A stretch of DNA of 64,000 nucleotides from JBFXAM01 sp050184295 (GTDB taxonomy: Bacteria; Planctomycetota; Phycisphaerae; UBA1845; Fen-1342), in assembly GCA_050184295.1 (NCBI GenBank), contig JBFXAM010000001.1, forward strand, positions 149,024 to 213,023, written 5' to 3'. Shown one piece after another: positions 52,868 through 62,218 of this stretch; position 1 is the stretch's first letter; each line of letters opens with the position of its first letter. Made by a program: the position numbers and the translations under genes. The notes under the pieces were generated by a model. The model saw nothing but the letters and a program-made list of their open reading frames with translations. It did no database searches and was not told the DNA's origin.

Positions 52868-54178
52868 TCAGCGCCCGGCGCGTCGTCGGGCCTCGGCGAC
52901 GCCGGTCGCGAAGATGCGGCGCTTCCACTCGCTGAGCGCGGCTCCGGCGTCATCGCCGGCGCCGATCACGTCGAGCGGCACGAGGATGTCGGGCTGCACG
53001 CCGACGGCCTGGAACGCAGCGCCGACGCTGTCGCGGATGAGCAGGGTTCCGTAGGTGATTTCGAGGCCATCGGGCAGCTTGGCGCGCGCCAGGACAGCGC
53101 CGGCGCCGGCGGTCGGCTGGCCGACGAGGACCGCACCGCGCTCCTCGCGCAGCGCGGTCGCGAGCAACTCGGCGCAGCTGCCGGTCGAGCCGTCGACGAG
53201 CACGACCACCGGCCCGCGGTACACCGGCCCGCGGCCCCATACCTGCGCCGGAAGCGCCAGGTCGGAAAGCAACCCGAGCGTCAGCAACCGCGGGATGCGA
53301 ACGTCAAATGTCGCATAGGTTCGCACGCCGGCGAGGAAACGTCCGAGGATCGCTTCGAGCACATCCGTCGTGCCGCCGCCGTTGGACCGCAGATCGAGGA
53401 TCAGCGCTTCGGCGTCGATCAGGTTGTTGAGCGCGCGATCGAAGGCTTGCACGGTCCGCTGGCCGCGCACATTGAAGAGCCGGAGGTAGCCGATGTCGCC
53501 GTGCTCGAAGCGAAAGCTGACCACGTCGGGCGTCTCAAAGAGCGGGCCGGGGTCGGCCTCGACCATTTCGCGCAGCCCCGGGGCGCGCGGTTGCGGGGCG
53601 CAGAGCGAGATCGTCTCGTGCCGGCCGTCCGGCAGGCGGACGAGCACGTCGATGAGCTCGCCGGGCTGGCCTTGGAGCAAGTCGGCGGCGAGCACGCTGG
53701 CGGGCACGCCGTCGACCGCGAGCACGTCGTAGACCTGCCCGGGTTCGAGGGGCGCCGCGCGGGTGGGGTCGGCCGCGATGGCGTCGGGGGCAAACTCGAC
53801 GAGCAGGTGATCGCGCGTGAGCGTGGCGCGCGACACGATGCACGTGAGCACGTCGCGCGTGTGGAGCTGAAAGTAGTCGGCGAGCGATTCGAAACCGACG
53901 TGGGGATCGCGGAACTCGCTCAGGAAGCGGGCGAGCGCGACGACGTACTCGCGCCGCGTGCGCGCGTGCTTTACGCGGTCGCGGATTTCGTGCCGCCAGG
54001 GTGCAAGTCGCCCGACGTGCTCGGTGCTGCAATGCTCGTGCTCGAATCGCGTCCAAACCTGGTCGAAGCAGCGCGAGCGCATCTCGGCGTCGAATCGGAA
54101 CGGATTGCCGCATCCCGCCAGCGCCGCAAGCGCGATGGTGAAACACGCGACCCACAATCGGCGACGAGCGCGACGCAA
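52868..54178 (-). CDS. S41-family (tail-specific) peptidase, lipoprotein
   Basis: 436 residues. Lipobox LAGC after FTIALAA. N-terminal helical region, a PDZ-like part (GQVYDVLAVDGVPASVLAADL), then the S41 catalytic core: GYLRLFNVRGQRTVQAFDRAL, ALILDLRSNGGGTTDVLEAILGRFL, the Ser-bearing VVVLVDGSTGSCAELLATAL and VLVGQPTAGAG, followed by VQPDILVPLD. Ser in GSTGSCAE is the likely nucleophile. It encodes an envelope-bound protease of the C-terminal-processing type. It lies 18 bases downstream of the GNAT gene on the same strand, so the two are probably cotranscribed. Confidence 0.9.
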   Translation of the reverse strand: MRRARRRLWVACFTIALAALAGCGNPFRFDAEMRSRCFDQVWTRFEHEHCSTEHVGRLAPWRHEIRDRVKHARTRREYVVALARFLSEFRDPHVGFESLADYFQLHTRDVLTCIVSRATLTRDHLLVEFAPDAIAADPTRAAPLEPGQVYDVLAVDGVPASVLAADLLQGQPGELIDVLVRLPDGRHETISLCAPQPRAPGLREMVEADPGPLFETPDVVSFRFEHGDIGYLRLFNVRGQRTVQAFDRALNNLIDAEALILDLRSNGGGTTDVLEAILGRFLAGVRTYATFDVRIPRLLTLGLLSDLALPAQVWGRGPVYRGPVVVLVDGSTGSCAELLATALREERGAVLVGQPTAGAGAVLARAKLPDGLEITYGTLLIRDSVGAAFQAVGVQPDILVPLDVIGAGDDAGAALSEWKRRIFATGVAEARRRAGR

Positions 54179-54196
54179 GGCGAGATTCCTGCCCGA

Positions 54197-54730
54197 TTAC
54201 CCCGTGGCCCTCGTGAAATGATACTCCGCGAACTCGTTGGCGCAGCAGATATTTCGCACGCCATCGCGCACAAAACCGAGTTTCTCGTAGAGGCGATGTG
54301 CGTCCGAAAAGCGCGTGTCGCTCCAGAGAAAAAGCGTGCGTCGGCCGCATTGTCGCGCGTACCCGAGCACCAGTTCCGTCAGCCGACGGCCGAGCCCGGC
54401 GCGGCGAACCGGCGCCGCGACGTAGAGCGACTTCAACTCGGCCGCGTCGGTATGCAGGTAGACCGCGACGGTCGCGACGATCTCGCCCGCGGCGTTCTCG
54501 ACCACCCAGAACTCGCCGCCGGTGGCGCGGAAGTAGCCGCCCGGGTCGCGCAGGTGCGGGTCTTCGCGCTCGACGTCGAGCACATAGTCGTAGTCCGCAA
54601 AAATCGTCGCAATGAGGCGCTGGACCGCCGGCGTATCGCGTGGCAGCGCGGGGCGCAGACCGCGGATTGACGCCGCGGTTGCCGTGAAATCGAAACCGGG
54701 CGGACGTGAGCGCGTTTCGTCGTCGATCAT
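54197..54730 (-). CDS. GNAT-family N-acetyltransferase
   Basis: 177 residues. GNAT fold: LRPALPRDTPAVQRLIATIF (N-terminal strand/helix), GGEFWVVENAAGEIVATVAVYL, ELKSLYVAAPVRRAGLGRRLTELVLGYARQCG (the acetyl-CoA pyrophosphate loop R-R-x-G-x-G/A), and FSDAHRLYEKLGFVRDG (motif B). The substrate cannot be determined. The S41 protease gene follows closely. It is divergent from the YhcH-type gene. Confidence 0.88.
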   Translation of the reverse strand: MIDDETRSRPPGFDFTATAASIRGLRPALPRDTPAVQRLIATIFADYDYVLDVEREDPHLRDPGGYFRATGGEFWVVENAAGEIVATVAVYLHTDAAELKSLYVAAPVRRAGLGRRLTELVLGYARQCGRRTLFLWSDTRFSDAHRLYEKLGFVRDGVRNICCANEFAEYHFTRATG

Positions 54731-54916
54731 CGGAGACACCCTTGGTTGACGCGCCGTCATGGTCCCGTCCTCGACCCGCCATCGCTCGCGACGCCGCCGG
54801 CGGTCAGACCGATCCGCGGCGAGCGGCGTGACCGGCACATTCGGGACATTTGCGGCGGCAACGCGACCTGTTACTCTACCCCGTTTCATGCGACGGACCC
54901 CGGGCGAGTTTGCGGC

Positions 54917-55372
54917 ATGGTTTTTGATCAACTGGCGAACTGCGACACGTACGCGCCCCTGGCGCCGCGAATCGGCGCGGCGCTCCGTTTTCTCGCCACG
55001 CAGCGTCTGGCCGGATTTCCATTGGGTCGCCATCCGCTGGACGGCGAACAGGTGTTCGCGCTGGTGCAGGAGAATCGCACACGAGCGATGACGGAGCTGC
55101 GCTGGGAGGCGCATCGGCGCTACATCGACGTGCAGTGCGTCGCGCGGGGTGTCGAACGACTTGGGTTTTCACCGCTGGAAGCGATGCGCGTCGTGCAGGA
55201 ATACGACGCCGACCGGGACATCGCGTTCTTCGCGGGCTCGGGCGAGTTCGTTACGCTCGCGCCGGGAGCATTCGTGGTGCTCTGGCCGCAGGACGCGCAC
55301 ATGCCCGGCGTGGCGTGCGGCGCTCCGGCCGACGTGCGGAAGATCGTGATCAAGGTCGCCGTGGGCGCGTAG
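54917..55372 (+). CDS. YhcH/YjgK/YiaL family protein
   Basis: 151 residues, matching the EbgC/YhcH cupin-type beta-barrel family, associated with sialic acid or sugar metabolism and possibly anomerase activity. Motifs: FDQLANCDTYAPLAPRI, GRHPLDGEQVFALVQENRT, WEAHRRYIDVQCVARGVERLGFSP, FVTLAPGAFVVLWPQDAHMPGVA and the final VRKIVIKVAV. The His/Glu metal ligands (HRRYIDVQ, DAHMPG) are kept. No sugar genes surround it. TACTCT (54873-54878) is a possible -10. Confidence 0.9.
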   Translation: MVFDQLANCDTYAPLAPRIGAALRFLATQRLAGFPLGRHPLDGEQVFALVQENRTRAMTELRWEAHRRYIDVQCVARGVERLGFSPLEAMRVVQEYDADRDIAFFAGSGEFVTLAPGAFVVLWPQDAHMPGVACGAPADVRKIVIKVAVGA

Positions 55373-55535
55373 CGTGGGCGCCGCCAGCGGGCCCCGGAAG
55401 AGGCCGCGGGCTGCTCTCCGCGTGGGCTGAGACGCTCGAATCCGAGCCCGCGGCGCCGTTGCGGGAAAACTCCGCGGAGCGGCGCGCCCGCATTGCAGCC
55501 AGGCGTCGCAACGGCGCTGAACGGAGCATCGCATC

Positions 55536-56003
55536 ATGGGCCCCTACACGCGTGAGAAGATCGACAACTGGGTCGGCGACTTCTGTGCGTCCGACGCGCT
55601 CCGCGAGCTGCCCATCGCGGTGCAGGAATTCGCGCCCGAAGTGCTGACCGCGTTTCTGGTCGGGGCGTGCGAAGCGCGCGGCGTCGAGCCCGATGAGATC
55701 GAGGAAGCGGACGCGAAAGCCGGTCTGCTGGAGCGCGCAGCGCGGCTGGCCTTGCCGCCGAGCGCGCGGAGCGCGATTCCGGCGCTGTGCGCCGCGTTTC
55801 TGGTGGACTTGCAGCAGCAGGGGCGGCTCGGCGGCGGACGCGTGCTGGGGGCATACGTGCGCGCGATGCAATCGGCTTTCGACGAGGCCGCGACCGGGAA
55901 GGCCAAGCCGGTCGTGCGGCCCGGCAGCCGCATCGGCCGCAACGATCCGTGTCCGTGCGGGAGCGGGAAGAAGTACAAGAAGTGCTGTCAGCGCGGAGCG
56001 TAG
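55536..56003 (+). CDS. SEC-C motif protein
   Basis: 155 residues. The N-terminal ~100 residues are helical and unclassified ([44 protein letters not shown]). The C-terminus is a complete SEC-C zinc motif: [17 protein letters not shown]. This knuckle, first seen in SecA, binds zinc and often serves as an interaction or nucleic-acid module. GGAG nine bases upstream supports the ATG. The RdgC-like gene starts 40 bases later on the same strand, so the pair is probably one unit. Confidence 0.85.
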   Translation: MGPYTREKIDNWVGDFCASDALRELPIAVQEFAPEVLTAFLVGACEARGVEPDEIEEADAKAGLLERAARLALPPSARSAIPALCAAFLVDLQQQGRLGGGRVLGAYVRAMQSAFDEAATGKAKPVVRPGSRIGRNDPCPCGSGKKYKKCCQRGA

Positions 56004-56043
56004 CGGGCTGTCGGCGCGGGAATGAGCGCGGAAGGAGGCCGGT

Positions 56044-57222
56044 GTGGCGTTCGCGAGCGGTCCGGTGTCGTTTCAGCGTTTCTTCATGGCAAGCGCGCCC
56101 GCGGGGCAGCTCACCGACGCGATGGAGCGCGCCCTCGCGGAGCACGCGTTCGGCCAACTGGCGCCGGGCGTCGACGACGTGCAGATCGGATGGGTCGGGC
56201 CGCGCCACCTGATGGACGCCGACCTCTCCGCCGACCGAATTTGCGTCGGGCGTTTTCTGCTCCTCGCGCTGAGAATCGATCGGCTGCGTGTTCCCGGCAG
56301 CGTGCTCAAAAGCTACGTGCGCCAGGAAGAGGAAGACCTGCTGCGCGACAGCGGCCGCGATTACCTGAGCAAAGGCGAGCGCAAGCGATGTCGCGAGGCC
56401 GCGCTCGAGCGCGCCGAGAAAGAGCGCAAGAGCGGCAGCTTTCGTCGCATGAGCGCCGTTCCCGTACTGGTCGATCTCTCGCAGGCGACGGCGTATCTCG
56501 GCAACACGGGAGCTGCGACCTCGGACAAGCTCATGCAGCTCTTTCGGGCGACGTTCAGCCGGGTGCTCGAGCCCGCGGACGCCGCCACGATCGCGACGAA
56601 GCGCATGCTGGCGGCGAAACGCTCGCGCGCCTTGGAGCATCTCGCGCCGGCCCACCTCGTCCGCCCGCCGGACGGATACTCCGAGCGCGGCGAGTTGAAC
56701 ACCGGCGACCTGTCGTTTCTCGGGCGCGAGTTCCTGAGCTGGCTGTGGTATCACGTCGACGCGGACGAGGGGCCGCTGCGGGTGAGCGCGGCCGACGAGG
56801 TCGCGGTCATGATCGACAAAGTCGTGCGGCTCAAGTGCGACTATGGACTGAGCGGCGCGACGGTCGTATCGGCGGACGGCCCGACGCACTTGCCCGAAAC
56901 CAAAGCAGCGCTGCGCGTCGGCAAGCAGCCGACACGCATGGGGCTGGTGCTCGGCGGATCGGCGGGCGAATTTCGCCTGACGCTCGACGCGGCGCGGATG
57001 ACGGTGTCGGGGCTGACGCTGCCGGAGGCGCCGGGTGAGCGCACGGCCCGCGATCGGCTCGAAGAGCGCCTCGCGGGCGTTGCCGACGTCGCGAATCTAC
57101 TCGACGCGCTCTTTGAGATGTTCCTGTTGAAACGAACGGATCGCGAGTGGGCGGCGGAGCTGCGGCGGATGTCGGCGTGGGCGAGCGCGCAAAAGGACGC
57201 CGCGGCGCGGGCGGCATCCTGA
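56044..57222 (+). CDS. RdgC-like recombination-associated protein
   Basis: 392 residues from a GTG with GGAAGGAGG just upstream. It resembles the RdgC family found outside Enterobacteria: SGPVSFQRFFM at the start, a WVGPRHLMD-type segment, LRIDRLRVPGSVLKSYVRQEEEDLL, a basic helix YLSKGERKRCREAALERAEKE, and LFRATFSRVLEP. RdgC forms a DNA-binding ring that inhibits RecA filament formation in E. coli. The C-terminal half (~215-390) has GREFLSWLWYHVD and a long helical tail. Similarity by eye is moderate, so RdgC-like rather than RdgC. Downstream of the SEC-C gene. Confidence 0.75.
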   Translation: MAFASGPVSFQRFFMASAPAGQLTDAMERALAEHAFGQLAPGVDDVQIGWVGPRHLMDADLSADRICVGRFLLLALRIDRLRVPGSVLKSYVRQEEEDLLRDSGRDYLSKGERKRCREAALERAEKERKSGSFRRMSAVPVLVDLSQATAYLGNTGAATSDKLMQLFRATFSRVLEPADAATIATKRMLAAKRSRALEHLAPAHLVRPPDGYSERGELNTGDLSFLGREFLSWLWYHVDADEGPLRVSAADEVAVMIDKVVRLKCDYGLSGATVVSADGPTHLPETKAALRVGKQPTRMGLVLGGSAGEFRLTLDAARMTVSGLTLPEAPGERTARDRLEERLAGVADVANLLDALFEMFLLKRTDREWAAELRRMSAWASAQKDAAARAAS

Positions 57223-57520
57223 CGGCGCAGTCGTGGAGCGCCTGTGTCGGGCGCAGGTTGCGGACACGCGCGCTTCGCTTCGGACGACCGTGCCGCCGAT
57301 CAATAACCCCCCGCGCCCGGCGGCGCGCCTGACGCCGCGCGCGGCGCACGCGGCTCTGATGTACACCGCGCGCCCGGTTCCGACGCACGACACCGCGGGA
57401 TGCGGACACGCCACAGCGCGCCGGATGCGACCGTTGGCAACCGCCGCGCGATTCCGGTTTGTCGGCTCGGATCGCGCCGTCTACAATCTTCTACGGCGCA
57501 ATCTGCGAGTGGAGAACCTC

Positions 57521-58348
57521 ATGCAACGACAACGGTCGGGCCCCCGGCGGGACAGGGCAGCGTATTCCGCATGCCTGGCGTGTGTGCTCACGTCGGCGAC
57601 GCCGATCCTGCTCGGCGGCTGTACGCCGCACCGCGACGCCGGCGTCGCGACGACGGCGACCGACGTACGGCAGGTCGGGCTGGAGGCGGATGACGCGGTG
57701 CGCCGGATGAGCGACTTCCTCGGCAACCAGTCGCAGTTCCGCGTTGAAGCGGAAATCGTCAACGAGCAACTCGACGCCGCCGGCTATCGCATTCAGTACA
57801 GCGACTTCACGACGATCGAGGTTGCGCGGCCGAACATGCTGCGAGCGACGATCGACGGCGATCGGCTGTCGCGGCGCGTGTGGTACAACGGCAAGTCGGT
57901 GAGCGTCCTCGACACCGAGCAAAACTGCTACTCGGTCGTGGATGCGCCGAGCGACATCGACGCGATGCTCGATCACATGGTGACGAATTACGGCGCGGGC
58001 GCGCCCGTTGCCGACGTGATCGTCAATCAGGTGTACGACAGCCTGATGCGAAATGTCGTCACCGGCAGCTACGTCGGACTGCATCGCGTCGGCACCTGGC
58101 AGTGTCATCACCTCGCGTTCTCGCAGCCGTCGATCGATTGGCAGATTTGGATCGAGAACAGCGACACGCCGTTCCCGCGCCGCCTGACCATCGTCTATAA
58201 GAACAACCCCGCGCGGCCGATGTACATGGCGACGTTTGCGCGCTGGGACACGACGGCGAACCTCGCACCGGGCGACTTTGAGTTCCAGCCGCCCGCTGAC
58301 GCCAGGCAGGTGCCGATGGAGCCGCGCGACACCAGCGCGGGGCAGTAA
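57521..58348 (+). CDS. lipoprotein, DUF2092-like
   Basis: 275 residues. Lipobox LLGGC after a long N-region. The mature part reads DDAVRRMSDFLGNQSQFRVEAEI, FTTIEVARPNMLRATIDGDRLSRRVWYNGKSVSVLDTEQNCYSVVDAP, HHLAFSQPSIDWQIWIENSD and MYMATFARWDTTANL, matching the DUF2092 family, which is related to LolA/LolB-like lipid-binding folds. GGAGA eight bases before ATG 57521. It stands 45 bases ahead of the DUF6515-like gene, with which it is probably cotranscribed. Planctomycete operons often pair these two families. Confidence 0.8.
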   Translation: MQRQRSGPRRDRAAYSACLACVLTSATPILLGGCTPHRDAGVATTATDVRQVGLEADDAVRRMSDFLGNQSQFRVEAEIVNEQLDAAGYRIQYSDFTTIEVARPNMLRATIDGDRLSRRVWYNGKSVSVLDTEQNCYSVVDAPSDIDAMLDHMVTNYGAGAPVADVIVNQVYDSLMRNVVTGSYVGLHRVGTWQCHHLAFSQPSIDWQIWIENSDTPFPRRLTIVYKNNPARPMYMATFARWDTTANLAPGDFEFQPPADARQVPMEPRDTSAGQ

Positions 58349-58393
58349 CCCGCCCCGCGGCATTGACCGCAACGGTCCGACCGGGAGGTCCGC

Positions 58394-59464
58394 ATGTTTA
58401 CAACGCTTGTTTCTCGCACGCTGCTGGCCGGCGTGACGGTGCTCTTCGTGGGCGTCGCGGCGTGGGCACAGGGCGACGACCGCGCGCGCCGCGAGTCGAC
58501 GCCGCAGCGCCGCCCGTCCGCGACTCCGGGGACGAGTGATCGCCGGGAGACGCCGCCAGGCACCGACCGTCGCCGAACGACGGCGACGCGCCCGGACGTG
58601 CGTTCCGCGCCGACGGGATCGGTTCGATACAGCGAGCGCAGTCGGCAACGCGCGACGGAGCGCCGGCCCGGCGCGACGACGATCTACGATCGCCCGCGCC
58701 CGAGCTACGTCCGCCCGCCGCGCTACGGCACGGTGATCGCGAGCCTGCCGGCGCAGCATCGGCGGCTGACCTATCGCAGTCGCGACTACTACGTGTACGA
58801 CAACACGTACTACATCGCGCGACCGGAAGCGGGGCGCACGGTCTACCGCGTGTGCCGGCCGCCGGTGGGTGTCACGATCTCCTTCCTGCCTGAGGCCGCG
58901 ATCACGCTGTCGTTCGGCAGCCGGCGTTACTACTACTGCGACGACGTGTACTACGAAGCGCGGCCCGTGCTGTTCGGCACGGAATACGTGGTCGTCGATC
59001 CGCCGATCGGCGCGACGATCCTCGAACTTCCCGATGAATACGAGACGGTCGTGGTCGGCGGCGGAACCTACTATCGCTCGGCGGACTATTTCTTCCGGCG
59101 GGTGTATCACGAGGGGCAGGTCGTCTACGAGCGCTGCCCGCCGCCGCGCGTCCACGTGGTCCAGGGCAACATCTACTATCGCGAGCGCCTCGCGCTGCCG
59201 CCGAACGCGGAACTCGTCGTGCGGCTGATCGACGACCGGCGTCCGGACCGCGTGATTGTGGAGCGGCGCTACCCGCGGTTCGAATCGGGGGCGGCGCCGT
59301 TCGAGCTGGAGTACGCGCTGGCAGACGTGGACGAGCGCGAGCGGTATCGGGTGGCGGCGAGCGTCGTCGTCGATGGGCGGGAGCGGTTCTTCGGCGATCT
59401 GCGGCTGTCGCGCGTGGGCGACGACATCCGCGGCGTGGAGCTTCAGCTCCGCGCCGGGCGCTAG
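58394..59464 (+). CDS. secreted DUF6515-type protein with YbaY-like C-terminus
   Basis: 356 residues. Signal peptide LLAGVTVLFVGVAAWAQG, an Arg/Thr/Pro-rich disordered segment (~27-105), then Tyr-rich repeats of the DUF6515 type: IASLPAQHRRLTYRSRDYYVYDNTYYI, ITLSFGSRRYYYCDDVYYE and VVVGGGTYYRSADYFF. The last ~95 residues look like the YbaY lipoprotein fold: YYRERLALPPNAELVVRLIDD, FELEYALADVDERERYRVAA. GGGAGG precedes the ATG. It follows the DUF2092-type gene. Function unknown; cell-surface exposure is likely. Confidence 0.78.
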   Translation: MFTTLVSRTLLAGVTVLFVGVAAWAQGDDRARRESTPQRRPSATPGTSDRRETPPGTDRRRTTATRPDVRSAPTGSVRYSERSRQRATERRPGATTIYDRPRPSYVRPPRYGTVIASLPAQHRRLTYRSRDYYVYDNTYYIARPEAGRTVYRVCRPPVGVTISFLPEAAITLSFGSRRYYYCDDVYYEARPVLFGTEYVVVDPPIGATILELPDEYETVVVGGGTYYRSADYFFRRVYHEGQVVYERCPPPRVHVVQGNIYYRERLALPPNAELVVRLIDDRRPDRVIVERRYPRFESGAAPFELEYALADVDERERYRVAASVVVDGRERFFGDLRLSRVGDDIRGVELQLRAGR

Positions 59465-59465
59465 G

Positions 59466-59502
59466 CCGAAGTAGGGTCTTTCATCGCGATTCGGGACTTT
59501 TT
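59466..59502 (+). terminator. weak candidate intrinsic terminator
   Basis: CCGAA (59466-59470) and TTCGG (59490-59494) form a short stem around a 19-base loop, followed by GAC and TTTTT. Stem length and loop size are poor, but the T run is the clearest downstream of a gene in this window. It follows the DUF6515-type gene. Confidence 0.3.
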
Positions 59503-59565
59503 GTCTAACCAGCAGCCGGGTGGGCGGGTCTACCCGCGGCGCACGGTCATCAGGAAGGGAGCGTC

Positions 59566-60165
59566 ATGAGCGAGCTTTCCCGTCGTTTCGTAGTGGCGTG
59601 GGTCGCGCTGGCAGGGCTGCTGATTCCGCTGACGGGTTGCCCCGGCGATCTGGCGGACATCCTCGATGAGCTCGATCTCGAAGACATCGAGTTGCGTATC
59701 ACGAGCAACGTCGCGCCGCTTCAGCAGCAGGATCCGCGGCTGGTCGTGCTGCCGCAGCCGGTCCTGGATCGCGGCGACACGGTGATCATCAACAACAACG
59801 TTGTGATCGTGAACAACGTTCAGCAGGACGTGATCATCGAGGAGCTGCCGGATTCGCTGCTGATCGGTTTCGAGAACATCACGGGGTTCGACGCGTACAT
59901 CCGCTACCTCGTCGACGGCGTGGAGCAGGGGATCTTCGTGTTCGACGGCGAGACGCTGCTGCTCGATTATCCCTGCGCGGAGACCGTGGACCTGCTCTCG
60001 GAAGAGCACTTCGACGTCTTCACCGGCGAACTCGTCGAGGCATTCGACCTCGCCGACTTCCTGTTCGATCTGGGGTTCGACTTTGAGTGCGGCGATGCGT
60101 TCATCATCACGTTCGCGCCCGAAGACATCGGCACGCGCGTGGAGCGGATCGACCTGCTGGAATAG
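59566..60165 (+). CDS. acidic lipoprotein of unknown function
   Basis: 199 residues. Lipobox PLTGC after WVALAGLLI. The mature protein is strongly acidic (DILDELDLEDIELR, EELPDSLLIGFENI, FDLADFLFDLGFDFECGD) and has an Asn/Val-rich strand region (TVIINNNVVIVNNVQQDVII). No domain was recognised. GGAAGGGAG upstream of the ATG. It lies after the possible terminator, so it is probably its own unit. Confidence 0.75.
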   Translation: MSELSRRFVVAWVALAGLLIPLTGCPGDLADILDELDLEDIELRITSNVAPLQQQDPRLVVLPQPVLDRGDTVIINNNVVIVNNVQQDVIIEELPDSLLIGFENITGFDAYIRYLVDGVEQGIFVFDGETLLLDYPCAETVDLLSEEHFDVFTGELVEAFDLADFLFDLGFDFECGDAFIITFAPEDIGTRVERIDLLE

Positions 60166-60395
60166 CGCGGGCACAATCTGCGACGCTGACACGAAGCGAG
60201 CCTCCGGCGATGCCGGGCGGCGTCGCTTTTCGTGGTCCTACGCGAGCGAGGCGCCGCAGCGGACAGCGCGTCGTGCGCGTCTCGAAACTCGGCCGCCGCG
60301 ACCGAGCGCCGTCACCAGCGCCGGCGCGCGCCAATCCCGGTCAAACGGGGATCGACGCCGCACCGTCGCGCCGGTTTACCGGCACCACATCGCGG

Positions 60396-61253
60396 TCAGC
60401 GTGGTCTTGCAGGATCGAGCAATGCGGGTTGGGTCGTGATTGGGGTCCGCGGCGTCTCGAACGTCAGCGACGCCCAGAAGCTCTCCCACTCCGCGTCCGC
60501 GTCGGGCGGCGCCGCCGTCATGATCACCGCCTTCACGAGCCATACGCCGCCGCGTTCTAGCTTCAGCCGCACGCGTCCGTTCGCATCCGTCCGTGCCCGG
60601 AGCGGTTCCTTGGGGTGGTCCCGGTTGAGCGCGATGACGAGCTGATCGGGCGCAGGCTTGCCGCGAAAGCACAAGCGAATCGGCAGCTCATCGCCGGCGG
60701 CACAGGGGTCGGCGTCGGGCACGAGTTCGATCGGAAGGCCGAGCTGGCGCCGCCAGCCGTCGCCGCCTGCGCCGCCGACGCAGAGCAGTGCCTTGGCCGC
60801 GCGCGAATAGACCTCTCGCACCGGCTTGTCGTTCGCGGCGCCGCGCGCCCGCTGCTCGCGGATCGCTTCGAGCCCCTCTTCGCGAAGATAAGCGTCAAAC
60901 TGATCTGCGGGTAGCTCGATGGACGCGCGGTTGCTCTCATACGCCAGCACGGCGGAGCCGGCGTGCTCAAAGCGGACCATGCCCGCGGGGTCCGCCCCGT
61001 CGACGCCGGGTATCGCGCGCGTGTGCCCCTGCGCGTCAATGGCGACAAAGCGCTGGATTCGCTGCGCGTTTCGCTTGACGGGCTCGCCCTGGAAGCGCTC
61101 GCCGACGCGCAGTCCGATCTTCACCACCTCGTCGACCGCCGGCCGAAATGTCGCCGGCTCGATCCAGAAGTCGTGCGCGCAGGTCACCGCCGCGGTGGCG
61201 AGCACGAGCGCGGCACACACGCACGCCCGAATGCGGCCGATTCCCGAGGCCAT
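60396..61253 (-). CDS. DUF4198 secreted protein
   Basis: 285 residues. Signal peptide CAALVLATAAVTCA, then HDFWIEPATFRPAVDEVVKIGLRVGERFQGEPV, the hallmark of DUF4198. The mature N-terminal His in AHDFW is kept, as in NikM/NikK-like nickel-uptake partners and periplasmic cobalt/nickel-binding proteins. Later parts include AGMVRFEHAGSAVLAYESN, a central helix YLREEGLEAI and GRVRLKLERGGVWLVKAVIM. Metal uptake cannot be claimed without transporter neighbours. GGAG precedes the ATG. The DUF2203 gene lies 24 bases upstream on the same strand. Confidence 0.85.
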   Translation of the reverse strand: MASGIGRIRACVCAALVLATAAVTCAHDFWIEPATFRPAVDEVVKIGLRVGERFQGEPVKRNAQRIQRFVAIDAQGHTRAIPGVDGADPAGMVRFEHAGSAVLAYESNRASIELPADQFDAYLREEGLEAIREQRARGAANDKPVREVYSRAAKALLCVGGAGGDGWRRQLGLPIELVPDADPCAAGDELPIRLCFRGKPAPDQLVIALNRDHPKEPLRARTDANGRVRLKLERGGVWLVKAVIMTAAPPDADAEWESFWASLTFETPRTPITTQPALLDPARPR

Positions 61254-61277
61254 CGGTGCGTCTCCGCGCCGTTGTGC

Positions 61278-61727
61278 TCAGTTTGAAGCCGCGAACTCCG
61301 GACCGATCGTTCGCCGGCCGGAAAAACCGGCATCCAGCTCGTGCCAGTGCGTGACGCTCGCCTCGCCCAGGCGCCAGCAGAGATAGACGACTCGTCCGGC
61401 GTGCTCGGCGGGAAAGTCGATCAGGCCGTTGGCATAATCCTTGAGGTCGCAGCCGATCTCGGACAGTTCGGCCTGGAGCCGGTTGAGCGTGTCGACGCGT
61501 TCCTCAATGGCCCGGTCGAGCTCCTCGACGCGCTCGCGTGCCCCGGCGTGCTGCCCCACGTCCTCGCGCTCGCTGCGCAAGACCATCAGCTCGGCGTAGC
61601 GGTCGACGACGTCGCGCACGATGCGACGGACAAGCACGAGCGCGCGATTGGCCTGATCGACGGTGAAGCAACGCCGTGGCGGACCCGAAGAGTCATCGGC
61701 AGCGGTAATCGTTTCGCGGTGTTCCAT
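61278..61727 (-). CDS. DUF2203 domain protein
   Basis: 149 residues. Family features: CFTVDQANRALVLVRRIVRDVVDRYAE, a long coiled coil (EELDRAIEERVDTLNRLQAELSEIG), then CDLKDYANGLIDFPAEHAGRVVYLCWRLGEASVTHWHELDAGFSGRR, the hallmark DUF2203 end (usually GLVDFP ... W..GE ... WHE...GF..R). Function unknown in the literature I know. GGGAG six bases upstream gives the ATG at 61727. It is followed by the DUF4198 gene. Confidence 0.9.
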   Translation of the reverse strand: MEHRETITAADDSSGPPRRCFTVDQANRALVLVRRIVRDVVDRYAELMVLRSEREDVGQHAGARERVEELDRAIEERVDTLNRLQAELSEIGCDLKDYANGLIDFPAEHAGRVVYLCWRLGEASVTHWHELDAGFSGRRTIGPEFAASN

Positions 61728-62218
61728 CCCACGCTCCCTGATCCGCGGAGGTCGCGACCCCGTGGATTGATGCAAGACTATTCACCCGTCGCCGCCAGTG
61801 TCAATCGAACCTCGCGTTTTGCACGCAGAATAAACACGCGGCGAAAACGGACGCGCGGTCACCAGCGCTTCTGGACGCGGCGGCGCGGGGGCGTATTCGC
61901 GCCGCGGCGCGCCGGTGCGGGAAGAATGTTCAGGGGAGGATCGTGCGTTGCGGTTCGCACGCGCCGCGGGTGTCGAGCGGCGCGGGGCGGCGGGCCGGCT
62001 CCGCAGGAACCGGGCCGCGGGTGGTGAGCCGCGGTCCGCCGCATGGAATGCGCTGCCGCAAGCCCCGGACGCCGCGCCCCGAACGGCTTGGAGTGCAGTC
62101 GGTCACGCGGTTTGCATCACAAGGAAGGGTGGTGCGGGCGTCCTGCCCGTCCGCGGGCCGAAATCGGGCGGGCACGATGCCCACCCAACCCATAATGCGC
62201 TAATTCTGACCCACCGCG
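61728..62218. other. intergenic region, no gene; carries hairpin repeat
   Basis: About 490 bases between the zinc-ribbon membrane-protein gene and the DUF2203 gene, both on the minus strand. Arg/Ala-rich open frames cross it without motifs. The 62135-62213 part holds two small hairpins and a TGACCCACC tail similar to the MITE-like element at 26.6 kb; the rest looks featureless. Confidence 0.5.
62135..62213. repeat. REP-like double hairpin with TGACCCAC tail
   Basis: Hairpins CGGGCGTCCTGCCCG (62135-62149) and GGGCACGATGCCC (62170-62182) followed by TTCTGACCCACC. The layout (two adjacent CG-rich hairpins and TGACCCAC on one side) matches the right half of the element at 26597-26715, but the left inverted end is absent. 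Confidence 0.55.
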